Made by a program: the position numbers and the translations under genes. This document shows positions 25,363 through 34,178 of a stretch of DNA of 64,000 bases, in pieces; the stretch's first letter is position 1; each line of letters begins with the position of its first letter. The DNA is from Marinobacterium arenosum (GTDB lineage: Bacteria; Pseudomonadota; Gammaproteobacteria; Pseudomonadales; Balneatricaceae): NCBI RefSeq assembly GCF_019795155.1, contig NZ_JAILYN010000002.1:62001-126000 (forward strand), in the 5' to 3' direction. The notes beneath the pieces were generated by a model. It was not told the DNA's origin and did no database searches. It saw nothing but the letters and a program-made list of their open reading frames with translations.

Positions 25363-26697
25363 TTGATCATTCGACGCTCGCTTCCCTATCTGGCTGACAG
25401 CAGCCGCTACTTCGCACGCATCCGGCCACTGGGTTATCCGGTCCTGCTGGACAGCTGTCAGCCGGCCGCGCCGATGGGGCGTTACGATATCCTCAGCGCC
25501 GCGCCGGTGGAGCTGATCCGCTATCGCCAGGGCCAAGACAGCGGTTGTCCGTTCGACCGGCTGCAGCAGTTGCTGGACCGTTATGCGGTGGAATGCCAGC
25601 CGCAGCCGGAGCTGCCGTTCTGCGGCGGGCTGATCGGCCATTTCGGCTACGACCTGGGCCGCAGCATCGAACACCTGCCGCAGCTGGCGGTAAATGACAT
25701 GGCCTACCCCGATATGCAGGTCGGCCTTTATCTGTGGGCATTGATCGTCGATCACCAGACAGAGCGTTGCGAACTGGTGATGCAGCCGACCATGGCCGAC
25801 GCCGACCAGCAGCGGGTATTGGACGCGCTTGAGGGGAATGAACCGGACGACGGCAGCGGATTCCAGTTGACCGCGCCGTTCAGGGCCAATGTCAGCGCCG
25901 ACCAGTACCGCCAGCGGCTGCAGCGGATCGACGACTATATCCACGCCGGTGACTGCTACCAGGTCAATTTCGCCCAGCGCTTCACTGCCGGGTTCAGCGG
26001 TGATCCCTGGCAGGCCTATCTGAAACTGCGTCAACAGGCCCCCACCCCGTTTGCCGCCTACCTGGAATCCCCGGAAGGCGCGGTGCTGTCACTGTCGCCG
26101 GAACGCTTCCTCGAGCTGGACGGCCAGAACGTGGTGACCAAGCCGATCAAAGGCACCCGGCCGCGGGCCGCCGATCCGGCGGAAGACCAGGCGCTGGCCG
26201 ACGAGCTGCTCGGTTCCAGCAAGGACCGGGCGGAAAACCTGATGATCGTCGACCTGCTGCGCAACGACCTCAGCAAGGCGTGCCGCTTCGGCAGCGTCAA
26301 GGTCCCCAAACTGTTCGCGCTGGAAAGCTATGCCAACGTGCACCATCTGGTCAGCACCGTGACTGGCGAGCTGGACAAAGACAGCTCCGCGCTGGCGTTG
26401 CTGCGCAGCTGCTTCCCGGGCGGCTCGATCACCGGCGCACCGAAATTGCGGGCGATGGAGATCATCGAGGAGCTGGAACCGCACCGGCGCAACATCTACT
26501 GCGGCTCGATCGGCTATGTCAGCTTCTGCGGGCGGATGGATACCAGCATCTGCATCCGTACCCTGCTGGCGGAACAGGGCAAGATTCACTGCTGGGCCGG
26601 CGGCGGCATCGTGGCGGATTCCGAGATCGATCTGGAGTACCAGGAGACTTTCAATAAGGTCAATAACCTGCTGAAGACGCTGGAAGCGACGCTTTAG
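25363..26697 (+). CDS. Aminodeoxychorismate synthase component I (PabB)
   Basis: 444 residues of the chorismate-utilising family. With a glutamine amidotransferase partner (PabA, not in this window) it converts chorismate to 4-amino-4-deoxychorismate for folate synthesis. Visible motifs are CGGLIGHFGYDLGR, IHAGDCYQVNFAQRF, SLSPERFLELDG, KPIKGTRPRAADPAEDQ (the PIKGT active-site Lys typical of PabB), FPGGSITGAPKLRAMEIIEE and CWAGGGIVADSEIDLEYQE. The N-terminal part is the anthranilate synthase I-like domain. It starts with TTG (LIIRRSLPYLAD); no in-frame ATG lies upstream. A TACAAT -10 at 25324-25329 gives a short leader. Confidence 0.93.
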   Translation: MIIRRSLPYLADSSRYFARIRPLGYPVLLDSCQPAAPMGRYDILSAAPVELIRYRQGQDSGCPFDRLQQLLDRYAVECQPQPELPFCGGLIGHFGYDLGRSIEHLPQLAVNDMAYPDMQVGLYLWALIVDHQTERCELVMQPTMADADQQRVLDALEGNEPDDGSGFQLTAPFRANVSADQYRQRLQRIDDYIHAGDCYQVNFAQRFTAGFSGDPWQAYLKLRQQAPTPFAAYLESPEGAVLSLSPERFLELDGQNVVTKPIKGTRPRAADPAEDQALADELLGSSKDRAENLMIVDLLRNDLSKACRFGSVKVPKLFALESYANVHHLVSTVTGELDKDSSALALLRSCFPGGSITGAPKLRAMEIIEELEPHRRNIYCGSIGYVSFCGRMDTSICIRTLLAEQGKIHCWAGGGIVADSEIDLEYQETFNKVNNLLKTLEATL

Positions 26698-26726
26698 TTT
26701 TCTTTTTATTTCACAGAATGACATAG

Positions 26727-26775
26727 GGTCGCGGCTGAACCCCCTCCTCGTGTAGGAGGGGCTTCAGCCGCGACC
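26727..26775. repeat. Near-perfect 49-bp palindrome (REP/BIME-like)
   Basis: Arms GGTCGCGGCTGAA and TTCAGCCGCGACC enclose CCCCTCC and GGAGGGG with the loop TCGTGTA. It lies 30 bp after pabB and may end or protect its transcript. It shares the GGTCGCGG start with the element at 3285-3358. Confidence 0.85.
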
Positions 26776-26814
26776 ATTGAGGAAGGCTTCCGGAGCCCAT
26801 AGTTTGCCGACCGT

Positions 26815-26945
26815 AGAGTTTGTCGCCCACGAGTGGGCTGCTACAAGGTAGCCGGGATGTTTCGAGTGTAGGGCGCCAGCCGGGGCTCCCTGAAGGATGA
26901 TTTTCGCGCAGGAGCGGCTCCGGCCGGATAGGTTCAGTCGCGCCC
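26815..26945. repeat. Diverged REP-like fragments
   Basis: GTCGCCCACGAGTGGGCTGC and CTACAAGG (26820-26848) belong to the family of the tandem repeats at 5208-5495. GCGCAGGAGCGGCTCCGGCC and GGATAGGTTCAGTCGCGCC (26905-26945) belong to the 3285-3358 family. The gap between pabB and the cysteine synthase gene thus consists mostly of repeats. Confidence 0.65.
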
Positions 26946-26956
26946 CATCAGCCGTT

Positions 26957-27967
26957 TTACCCTTCCTTTTCCACCAGCCAATGCGGCACCGGCAGGCTCT
27001 TGCTGTTCAGAAACGCCGGATTGAACAGCTTGCTCTGGTAGCGGGTGCCCGGGTCACAGAGTACGGTAACGATGGTATGGCCCGGCCCCAACGCTTTGGC
27101 GACCCGCACCGCGCCGGCCACGTTGATGCCGCTGGAGCTGCCCAGACAGAGCCCCTCGTATTCCAGCAGATCGAACAGAATCGGCAGCGCCTCGTCATCC
27201 GGTATCTGGAAGGCGCCGTCCAACTGCAGCCCCTGCAGGTTGTCGGTGACCCGGCTCTGGCCGATCCCCTCGGTGATCGAACTGCCCTCGGCGCGCAGTT
27301 CGCCATCGGTATAGTAGTGATACAGCGAGGCCCCCATCGGATCGGTTAGGAAGATCTTTACCTCCGGCCGCTTGTGGCGCAACGCCCGTGCCACTCCGGC
27401 CAGGGTGCCACCGGTGCCGACCGCACAGCAGAAGGCGTCCACCAAGCCGCCGGTCTGCATCCAGATCTCCGGACCGGTAGTGTCTTCGTGCACCTGCCGG
27501 TTGGCAGTGTTGTCGAACTGATTGGCCCAGATCGCATTGCCATCGCCCTGCGCCATCGCCTCCTCCGCCAGCCGCCGGGCCACCTTGGTGTAGTGGTTGT
27601 CATCGGCATAGGGCACCGCCGGCACCAGTACCAGATCGGCACCGATAACCCGCAGCATATCGATCTTCTCCTGGCTCTGGGTTTCCGGCATCACGATGGT
27701 GGTCTTGTAGCCGCGCGCATTGCCGATCAGCGTCAGGCCAATACCGGTGTTGCCGGCGGTGCCTTCGAAGATCCGCCCGCCACTGCGCAGCTGGCCACGC
27801 TGCTCGGCATCCCGCACGATCCCCCAGGCGGTACGGTCCTTCACCGAGCCGCCGGGATTCATAAACTCCGCCTTGCCGAGAATCTCGCAGCCGGTCAACT
27901 CCGACACCCGGTGCAAGCGGATCAAAGGGGTATCGCCGATCAATGAAACCAGGGCCGGTTCGGTCAT
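26957..27967 (-). CDS. Cysteine synthase A-like PLP enzyme
   Basis: 336 residues of the fold-type II PLP family. It probably makes L-cysteine from O-acetylserine and sulfide. The PLP lysine is in MNPGGSVKDRTAW; the substrate loop is EGTAGNTGIG; the phosphate-binding glycine loop is AVGTGGTLAGVARA; SSSGINVAGAVRVA lies near the C-terminus. The chain is slightly longer than CysK of enteric bacteria (about 323) and resembles the CysK/CBS-like branch of alphaproteobacteria, so cystathionine beta-synthase-type activity cannot be excluded. I chose the ATG at 27967 because GGGAGG lies seven bases upstream; an earlier start at 27982 adds only five residues. It is followed on the plus strand by the repeats and pabB (convergent). 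Confidence 0.9.
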   Translation of the reverse strand: MTEPALVSLIGDTPLIRLHRVSELTGCEILGKAEFMNPGGSVKDRTAWGIVRDAEQRGQLRSGGRIFEGTAGNTGIGLTLIGNARGYKTTIVMPETQSQEKIDMLRVIGADLVLVPAVPYADDNHYTKVARRLAEEAMAQGDGNAIWANQFDNTANRQVHEDTTGPEIWMQTGGLVDAFCCAVGTGGTLAGVARALRHKRPEVKIFLTDPMGASLYHYYTDGELRAEGSSITEGIGQSRVTDNLQGLQLDGAFQIPDDEALPILFDLLEYEGLCLGSSSGINVAGAVRVAKALGPGHTIVTVLCDPGTRYQSKLFNPAFLNSKSLPVPHWLVEKEG

Positions 27968-28022
27968 GGCACAGCCTCCCATCGCAACCTATATGGTATG
28001 GGGCAGTATGGCAGCCAACCGG

Positions 28023-28265
28023 CTAACGGGTGAGCTGAATAGCGATAAAGGGCACCAGGTAGAGCATCAGGATCGCCAGCTTGTACAGCGCGATGCCGCT
28101 GTAGTGCACCAGGTCGAACTGCTCCATGGTGAGCCTGAACCAACGCCGGTGCAGCCGGTAGAGCCAGTCATGGGCAGTGACGATCAGCAACAGCCACCAC
28201 AGCAGCAGCCCATAGTTGATTACCGCCCCCCAAAGCAGCAGGTCGCTCAGTTGTTCGGTCGACAT
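28023..28265 (-). CDS. DUF6868-like small membrane protein
   Basis: 80 residues with two long hydrophobic helices (WGAVINYGLLLWWLLLIVTA and YKLAILMLYLVPFIAIQ). Between them lies the pattern HDWLYRLHRRWFRLTMEQFD-LVHYSG, typical of the small membrane protein family DUF6868, of unknown function. GGGAGGG five bases before the ATG at 28265 supports the start. It ends about 55 bp before the cysteine synthase gene and could be in one transcript with it. Confidence 0.7.
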   Translation of the reverse strand: MSTEQLSDLLLWGAVINYGLLLWWLLLIVTAHDWLYRLHRRWFRLTMEQFDLVHYSGIALYKLAILMLYLVPFIAIQLTR

Positions 28266-28451
28266 GGGCACCCTCCCTTGATTTCAACCGGCGATAAGCT
28301 GCAAAAACCGCCCCCCGGTTGCTTACACCTTAGATCAGTCAATCAGAAGGAGCCCGAGGCAACCAAGATGAACCGAATTCATATTTCCGTTAGGAATATA
28401 AATACTAGAACAACTATGCAAATTAGATATATAAAATAAAGCAATCGGTAT

Positions 28452-28480
28452 TTAGCCGATGCCTTAGACGTTTGTATAAT
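28452..28480 (+). promoter_or_regulatory. Promoter of the nhaC-like gene
   Basis: A perfect -10 TATAAT lies at 28475-28480, 17 bases after a weak -35 TTAGCC (28452-28457). It is preceded by an AT-rich tract (28370-28445). The predicted start near 28487 leaves a leader of about 118 bases before the ATG at 28605. Confidence 0.7.
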
Positions 28481-28486
28481 GCGCGC

Positions 28487-28604
28487 CTTTCCAAGACCGG
28501 CGAGTCACCGCCGGGCTGACCCTTTGGAGGTAACCGACGCCACAAGCGCCTGTTGCCGTTTGCTGTTCTGCCTGATCGGCAGATTGAATTCACGGAAGCT
28601 TGTC
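28487..28604 (+). promoter_or_regulatory. Structured 5' leader of nhaC (candidate ion-sensing RNA)
   Basis: A 118-base untranslated leader starts with a perfect hairpin CCGGCG-AGTCAC-CGCCGG (28497-28514). It continues with GCTGACCCTTTGGAGG and TAACCGACGCC, which contains complementary ACC/GGT segments, and ends with GGAAG six bases before the start codon. Na+-I (DUF1646) riboswitches are known upstream of Na+/H+ antiporter genes; I cannot confirm a match without a covariance model. Confidence 0.4.
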
Positions 28605-29942
28605 ATGAAAGCCAGTCCACTTGCGTTGTTGCCGCTGCTGCTGTTCCTGGCCCTGTTTATCGGCAGTGGTGTTTACTATCAGACCCAGGGCGTCGAGTTC
28701 GCCTTCTACCAGATCTCCGCGCCGGTCGCGATCCTGCCGGCCATCGTACTGGCACTGCTGCTCGGTCGCGGCGCGCTGAACGAGCGGATCGAAACCTTTA
28801 TCCGCGGCGTCGGTGACAACACCATCATCACCATGGTGATCATCTACCTGCTGGCCGGCGCCTTCGCCAGCGTGGCCAAGGCGGTCGGCGGCGTCGACGC
28901 CACCGTTGCGCTGGGCCTCAATGTCATTCCGCCGGCGCTGGTACTGCCGGGCCTGTTCGTGATCACCGCCTTCGTGGCAACCTCGATGGGCACTTCGATG
29001 GGCACCATCGCCGCGATTGCGCCGATCGCCGTCGGCCTGTCGGAAGCCACCGATCTGTCGCTGGCGCTGACCGTTGGCACCGTGATCGGCGGCGCGATGT
29101 TCGGCGACAACCTGTCGATCATCTCCGACACCACCATCGCCGCAACCCGCACCCAGGGTTGCGAGATGCGCGACAAGTTCCGTATGAACATCAAGATCGC
29201 CCTGCCGGCGGCGCTGCTGACCCTGGTCTGGCTGTTCCTGCAGGGCCAGAGCGGCACCATCGCCGAAGCGGGCGAGGTGGAGCTGATCAAGGTACTGCCC
29301 TACCTGGCGGTGCTGGTACTGGCGGTCAGCGGCCTGAACGTGATGCTGGTGCTGTTCAGCGGCATCGTGCTGGCCGGCCTGGTCGGCATGAGCCAGCTGC
29401 CGGACTACAACATCGCCCAGCTGTCTAAGGATATCTACGCCGGCTATACCGGCATGCAGGAGATCCTGATCCTGTCGATGCTGATCGGCGGCCTGGGCGC
29501 ACTGATGAAGGCCCAGGGCGGCCTGGAGTTCCTGGCCAAGCTGATCGACACGCTGACCCAGCGCGGCGGCGCCCGCGAACCCTCTCCGCGGGCCGGCGAG
29601 CTGAGTATCAGCTCCGCCGTGGCACTGACCAACGCCTGCACCGCCAACAACACCGTGGCGATCATCATCAGCGGTTCGCTGGCCAAGGATATCGCCGGTC
29701 GCTACGGCGTCGACCCGCGCCGCAGCGCCAGTCTGATGGATATCTTCTCCTGCGTGGTGCAGGGGCTGCTGCCCTACGGTGCCCAGGTCTTGCTGGCCGG
29801 CTCGATCGCCAAGCTGTCACCGCTTGAGCTGGTCGGCTCGGTACACTACTGCTGGCTGTTGGGGCTGGTCGCATTGGCGTCGATCCTGGTCGGCTTTCCG
29901 CGTAGCCAGGCCGCCAATGCGGCAGCCCCGGCAAAAGCCTGA
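28605..29942 (+). CDS. NhaC-type Na+/H+ antiporter family protein
   Basis: 445 residues with about 11-12 membrane segments. It is an NhaC family transporter that probably exchanges Na+ for H+ across the inner membrane. Conserved polar stretches in the membrane are FVATSMGTSMGTIAAIAPIA, GTVIGGAMFGDNLSIISDTT, AATRTQGCEMRDKFR and ALTNACTANNTVAIIISG. The ATG at 28605 is chosen because the N-terminal helix (LALLPLLLFLALFIGSGVYY) begins right after it and GGAAG lies six bases upstream; longer frames start inside the promoter. Expression is probably controlled through the leader RNA. A strong terminator follows 126 bp downstream. Confidence 0.93.
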   Translation: MKASPLALLPLLLFLALFIGSGVYYQTQGVEFAFYQISAPVAILPAIVLALLLGRGALNERIETFIRGVGDNTIITMVIIYLLAGAFASVAKAVGGVDATVALGLNVIPPALVLPGLFVITAFVATSMGTSMGTIAAIAPIAVGLSEATDLSLALTVGTVIGGAMFGDNLSIISDTTIAATRTQGCEMRDKFRMNIKIALPAALLTLVWLFLQGQSGTIAEAGEVELIKVLPYLAVLVLAVSGLNVMLVLFSGIVLAGLVGMSQLPDYNIAQLSKDIYAGYTGMQEILILSMLIGGLGALMKAQGGLEFLAKLIDTLTQRGGAREPSPRAGELSISSAVALTNACTANNTVAIIISGSLAKDIAGRYGVDPRRSASLMDIFSCVVQGLLPYGAQVLLAGSIAKLSPLELVGSVHYCWLLGLVALASILVGFPRSQAANAAAPAKA

Positions 29943-30067
29943 CCAACTCCGGATTTCACCCATGGTCAGCCGCTATTTGAGCCGCCGCTGAGCGCGACAA
30001 CGGAGCCAGCCGGTCGATATTCCGAGCTTGCGACCACCGGCAACCTACCACCAAAACTACCACCAAA

Positions 30068-30103
30068 AACCTCTCAGCCGATGCACCGGCTGAGAGGTTT
30101 TTT
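30068..30103 (+). terminator. Strong terminator after nhaC (bidirectional)
   Basis: A 13-pair perfect stem AACCTCTCAGCCG/CGGCTGAGAGGTT with the loop ATGCAC is followed by TTTT and preceded by AAA, so it also works for the convergent amine oxidase gene. The rest of 29943-30238 shows nothing else. Confidence 0.92.
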
Positions 30104-30238
30104 ATGGACCGCGTAAGAGGACAAGGCCTGTGCCTACTGGTCTAGATGCGAAAACCACAAGGGCAGCCAGCGGTGTCGCGTCTACCGAGTCGTCGACTCG
30201 TATACCGGCCATTGACTCCGGACGATGCTGACCGACAG

Positions 30239-32227
30239 TCACTCGGTGGGGTCGTTGCCGGGCAGGTCCAACGCTGGATTGTTCTGGAAGAAATTGAACG
30301 GCCTGAGTTCGAAACCATGCCACACCATCGGCATGACCGGCCAATCTTCCACTCGTGGTACATGGTGAAAACCTAGGGTATACCAGAGCACGATATCCCG
30401 GCTGTCTATCGGGCGGTTGTGCCGCGTCCAGTGCGCCAGCCCATCATCGCCCCGCCCCTGATTGGGATAGTCACCAGCAGCGTACCGCTGCAGCGGATCA
30501 TACGGGGTAACCCAGACATGGTAGTTCGTAAAGCTGGCTCGCCGCTGGAGAAAACTGTCCGGCTCCAGCAAGGACAGGGCATTGGCGCCCGGTTTCAACT
30601 GATAACTCGTGGGGTATCCCAACGGGCCTGTCGTCGCAGGGTTGACGACCCGCCACAGGGCCGGTTTGCGTATATTGATCCGCAGTTTCGCATCCTGCTC
30701 TCTACTCGCCGCTACCTGATCCAAAACCCACAGACTGCTCCGCGGGCCCTGGCCCGACGTCGTTTGCGGCACCAATCGATCAATGACGAAGCTGTTTGTC
30801 GGGCCGTCCACATCCAGGTCAAGTCGGAAAGAGAAAAAGTGGTCATGATTGACCGCCACTGTATGCTCGGCCACCCGACGGCCATAGCGGGCCTCCCGTC
30901 CGCCCTCATCGTCCTGCGCCCGACGGCTGTTTACGGCTTTAACCTGTAACGTGCCGCTGGACCCGACAGCAACTTTCAAGGTGCCATCCAGACGAAAAAT
31001 CCAGTCGAACACATAATCGTAGTTACCGAGCGCGGCAATGAATCTCAGTACCAGATCGGTTCGCTTGCGGACCTCCGTACGGCCGCTATGGGATTCATAG
31101 TGACGCCAGGCAATATCACCGGCATCACGCTCGAAGAGGCAGGCGGCACGCTGGCTTTCATGGGGTTGCCCCCAGTCATCGACAAAAACCGCTTTCAGGA
31201 AAACTGCGTTAGAAGGACAATCCTGCAACGGCTGCAGGGGTACGGCCAGCTTGCCCATGCCGTATTCGCCCGCCTCCAGATTCGTGCGAAAGTACCAAGC
31301 CGACGACGGGTCCATGTAGGGCACAAACAGCTCGGACAAGGCCCCCTGATAAAGGATGGAGCGGCTGCGGCCTTGATCCTGATAGCGGACCAGGGAGATG
31401 ACCGGCCCAACCCGCGGATCGATTCGCCAATGAAATTGCCACTTCTGCCATTCGACAATATGTCCACGAACACTGAAACTCGGCCCCTGTTTCTGCTCCA
31501 GCGAGATCGGATGCGGGGCTTTTCTCTGTGGTTTTACGGAAGCACTTGCAAAGTCGACCGCTGCCGAAGGTAGCGTTACCGCGCCCGAATCGACAACCCG
31601 CACCACGGCTCCCTTATCCAGATCGACGATTGCAATCAGCCCCTCGATCGGACGCCCCCAATAGTTTGCCACCCCTTCCGACTGGTAGCAGACAACCTTA
31701 ACTTGCCGCCCCTCCGGCTGGCCGTAATAGCCGACCGTATAGGGAATACAGACAATGCCTTTGACGGATGCAATACCCCTTCGCTGAAGCGCTTCACGCC
31801 ATTCCCGGTTGGCCAACACCAGGCGATAGGCGAGCCACCACTCTTCAGACAGCAACAACCCCGGCTGCTTCCCTTGAAGCTCCTGGCTGGCCTTCACCCG
31901 GCCATTGCGGATATCGATAACGACCTCAAAAGTGCGACTCCCCTGGCGGATAATTGCTTTCGCCAACCGAGTAAACGGATCTCCCTTTCGCCACTGAAGC
32001 ACCTCAGTCTTGGCTGGCTCCAACAGGGAAAGCTGGTGAAAAAGCGTACCGGCACCAATATGACCCGATTCCTTCAAGATCGCGAAAGCGCGTTCATATT
32101 CCACTTTTGAAAGCGGGTCCATCGGATGTTCAGCGGCTTCCGCCAGATATGGCAGCCCCCAGCACATCAGCGAAACAACGGCAGATAACAGAATGTTTAA
32201 AAGACGCAGATGAAGGAATGGTTTCAT
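30239..32227 (-). CDS. Secreted copper amine oxidase
   Basis: About 662 residues of the copper/topaquinone amine oxidase family, which oxidises primary amines to aldehydes with release of ammonia and hydrogen peroxide. Residues 1-30 form a signal peptide (LNILLSAVVSLMCWGLPYLA), so it is exported. The topaquinone precursor is Y403 in LGNYDYVFDW; the catalytic-base Asp lies in VPYMDPSSAWYFRTNLEAGE; two copper His are in NHDHFFSF; the third is in GFHHVPRVEDWPVMP. All cofactor residues are present. Because the substrate channel residues cannot be read from sequence, the amine substrate is unknown. The ATG at 32227 is chosen because it starts the signal peptide. It is convergent with nhaC and divergent from the DUF4198 gene. 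Confidence 0.93.
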   Translation of the reverse strand: MKPFLHLRLLNILLSAVVSLMCWGLPYLAEAAEHPMDPLSKVEYERAFAILKESGHIGAGTLFHQLSLLEPAKTEVLQWRKGDPFTRLAKAIIRQGSRTFEVVIDIRNGRVKASQELQGKQPGLLLSEEWWLAYRLVLANREWREALQRRGIASVKGIVCIPYTVGYYGQPEGRQVKVVCYQSEGVANYWGRPIEGLIAIVDLDKGAVVRVVDSGAVTLPSAAVDFASASVKPQRKAPHPISLEQKQGPSFSVRGHIVEWQKWQFHWRIDPRVGPVISLVRYQDQGRSRSILYQGALSELFVPYMDPSSAWYFRTNLEAGEYGMGKLAVPLQPLQDCPSNAVFLKAVFVDDWGQPHESQRAACLFERDAGDIAWRHYESHSGRTEVRKRTDLVLRFIAALGNYDYVFDWIFRLDGTLKVAVGSSGTLQVKAVNSRRAQDDEGGREARYGRRVAEHTVAVNHDHFFSFRLDLDVDGPTNSFVIDRLVPQTTSGQGPRSSLWVLDQVAASREQDAKLRINIRKPALWRVVNPATTGPLGYPTSYQLKPGANALSLLEPDSFLQRRASFTNYHVWVTPYDPLQRYAAGDYPNQGRGDDGLAHWTRHNRPIDSRDIVLWYTLGFHHVPRVEDWPVMPMVWHGFELRPFNFFQNNPALDLPGNDPTE

Positions 32228-32401
32228 TGGCAAGCTTGAGGCGACACGCGATCCATGATCGTCGGAAACACCAGATCTATAACCAGCCACGGATTGGCGG
32301 GTCGTTACTAAACTCTAGGGTACGCCCGTTTATTTGCAAACTCGGGCCAATAAACCGCCACGATTGCCAGCGGCAATGATACAGCCTGGGGAGGATTCTA
32401 C

Positions 32402-33289
32402 GTGCGAATGAAAAATACCTTCATGATCCGCTGGCTGATAACCGCCCTGATGCTTTGTCTAACCACCACCGGCAATGCTCACGATATCTGGTTGCTGCCC
32501 GAACAGTTCACGCCGGCACTAGGCGATACCCTCAGGGTCCGTCAACTGGCGGGAGACGAAGTCAGCCTTGAACCGGGCAAAATGGAGGAGTTGCCACTGC
32601 TCAGGCGTCTGACCGGGACATTTGAAATGCTGAACTCGGAAGGTTCAATCGACCTCCTGGCAAAACTACCCAGTGAACGGTCAGTGCCGGTCATCAAACC
32701 TGTTTTCCAGAGAACCATGAATACTGCCGGATTGACGCTGCTGGCGATGGAGCATGATTTTATCTATATGGACCACCATTCGACAGAATTCAGGAAGTAC
32801 CTGGCTCACGAAAACCTAGCCCGCGATAACTATCTGGCTCATATGGGAGAACGCTCGATACAGCGTGAACGCTATAGCCGTTCTATCAAGAGCCTGTTGC
32901 AAGTTGGCTCCCCTGAAAAGCCCCAGCTTCAGCCTGCAGGCAGCCAGTTGCACCGACGGGCCATAGGCCAGAGAATCGAAATCGTGCTGTTACAGAATCC
33001 CTACTTACTCAAGACCGGTGATGAACTGACCGCCCAGGTACTGTTTGAGGGAAAACCACTGCCCGGCAAGGCGGTTACCGCCTATCATGCGAACGAACAG
33101 GGCGTAGTCTCGAGCTACATAAAACATACCGACGACAACGGCATGGCGAGTTTCAGCCTCACCGGCAGTGGCTCCTGGCTGCTTCGCCTGATGCACCTGC
33201 TGCCTTGTCGCGATCAGTCGGATGTTGTGGCCTGTACTGACGTGGACTGGGAGAGCTACTGGGCCTCGTTTAGTTTCAGCCTGGATTGA
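32402..33289 (+). CDS. DUF4198 domain protein, probably periplasmic
   Basis: 295 residues. A signal peptide with cleavage after NAHA-like TGNAHDIWLLP is followed by the DUF4198 fold; HDIWLLPEQF at the mature N-terminus is characteristic. Members are periplasmic and some (NikK-like) help nickel or cobalt uptake; the N-terminal His after cleavage could bind metal. A carboxypeptidase-regulatory-like beta domain appears near residues 210-270 (TGDELTAQVLFEGKPLPGKA). GGGGAGG lies seven bases before the GTG at 32402 (13 from the next in-frame ATG), which supports the GTG start. The product may help the neighbouring secreted copper enzyme, but that is only a guess from position. Confidence 0.8.
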   Translation: MRMKNTFMIRWLITALMLCLTTTGNAHDIWLLPEQFTPALGDTLRVRQLAGDEVSLEPGKMEELPLLRRLTGTFEMLNSEGSIDLLAKLPSERSVPVIKPVFQRTMNTAGLTLLAMEHDFIYMDHHSTEFRKYLAHENLARDNYLAHMGERSIQRERYSRSIKSLLQVGSPEKPQLQPAGSQLHRRAIGQRIEIVLLQNPYLLKTGDELTAQVLFEGKPLPGKAVTAYHANEQGVVSSYIKHTDDNGMASFSLTGSGSWLLRLMHLLPCRDQSDVVACTDVDWESYWASFSFSLD

Positions 33290-33311
33290 AGCCCTGAAAC
33301 TGATTCGAAAA

Positions 33312-33338
33312 AGCGCTATACGGAAGGCGTATAGCGCT
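33312..33338 (-). terminator. Hairpin terminator between convergent genes
   Basis: Perfect 11-pair stem AGCGCTATACG/CGTATAGCGCT with a five-base loop. On the minus strand it is followed by TTTTTC, so it ends the small secreted protein gene; it may also end the DUF4198 gene. Confidence 0.82.
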
Positions 33339-33367
33339 CAACGATCGACTGCAGCTATATCAATACG

Positions 33368-33712
33368 TCAGTAGGTTCCCTCAGGGCAAGCCTCGGTCAC
33401 ACCTTCGGCACTGTCTCGTGGAAAACTCAGATCGCAACGGCCATCGCCGCTGGTATCCGTAATCGGACAGGGATCGCCGGTTCGAAAGATGTTATTAAAA
33501 TCACAGGCCGGCAACTGGCAATCACCATGGGCCAGATGCCCGTCCAATGCTCCCGCGCCTACGGTAATTGTCACTGGTACGCTTTCACCTTTTTGAAGGT
33601 GGCAAACCTGTACTTTATGTGTCGGAATATGCGCCTTACTAAATACCATTGTTGGCGAGGCTGCAAATAGGCATACCGATACAACGGTAAATAGCAGCTT
33701 GGTTATGTTCAT
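33368..33712 (-). CDS. Small secreted Cys-containing protein, unknown function
   Basis: 114 residues. Signal peptide MNITKLLFTVVSVCLFAASP with cleavage near SKA. The mature part has VQVCHLQKGESVPVTITVGA followed by LDGHLAHGDCQ, a CH...HLAHGD pattern found in many small exported proteins of unknown function. It then has DTSGDGRCD, which resembles an EF-hand-like calcium loop, and six Cys in total, probably in disulphides. The ATG at 33712 is chosen because AGGAG lies seven bases upstream and the signal peptide follows. No partner gene is obvious. Confidence 0.72.
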   Translation of the reverse strand: MNITKLLFTVVSVCLFAASPTMVFSKAHIPTHKVQVCHLQKGESVPVTITVGAGALDGHLAHGDCQLPACDFNNIFRTGDPCPITDTSGDGRCDLSFPRDSAEGVTEACPEGTY

Positions 33713-34178
33713 GGCTGTCTCCTGCGTCAACTTGCCCCCCACGGCCGGGACCAAGTAACAAAAGTATAGGCAAGCAGGCCCTCTCCAATCGGCAGAACGG
33801 CTATCAATCTATCCGCCTATTTACGGTAAATAATGGCTAAAACCCATTTCCGGAACGAGCTAATAATGGCCTCTGTTGCGCGGCGACAACTCCAACAACA
33901 AATACTTGACGAGCGTTGATCCAGTACCGTTTTTTAACCTTTTCCTTCAAAAACGCCCGGCTACGGCCGCCCCTCGCGGCACCTGGATGACATTTTCAAC
34001 TCAACACTCGCCTGTTTCGGTCTGAAATGGTTGTAGTGGTCTAGTGAAGCCGGACACCAATTTAGAGGATAAAAACACCGCCTTCAGCAAAGGCCAGTAA
34101 CCGTTTCGGGCTACCGGCCTTTGCTGATCGCTTTCGTCGCAGCCACGTTCCAGCCGCCACCGCTATCGTAGCTACGGC
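33713..34178. other. 466-bp spacer with one long hairpin
   Basis: Only a hairpin is visible: CAGCAAAGGCC (34085-34095) pairs with GGCCTTTGCTG (34116-34126). On the minus strand it comes about 50 bp after the FAD oxidase stop codon and may end that transcript, with TTTTT 12 bases further on. The rest holds no gene or repeat that I can support. Confidence 0.55.
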
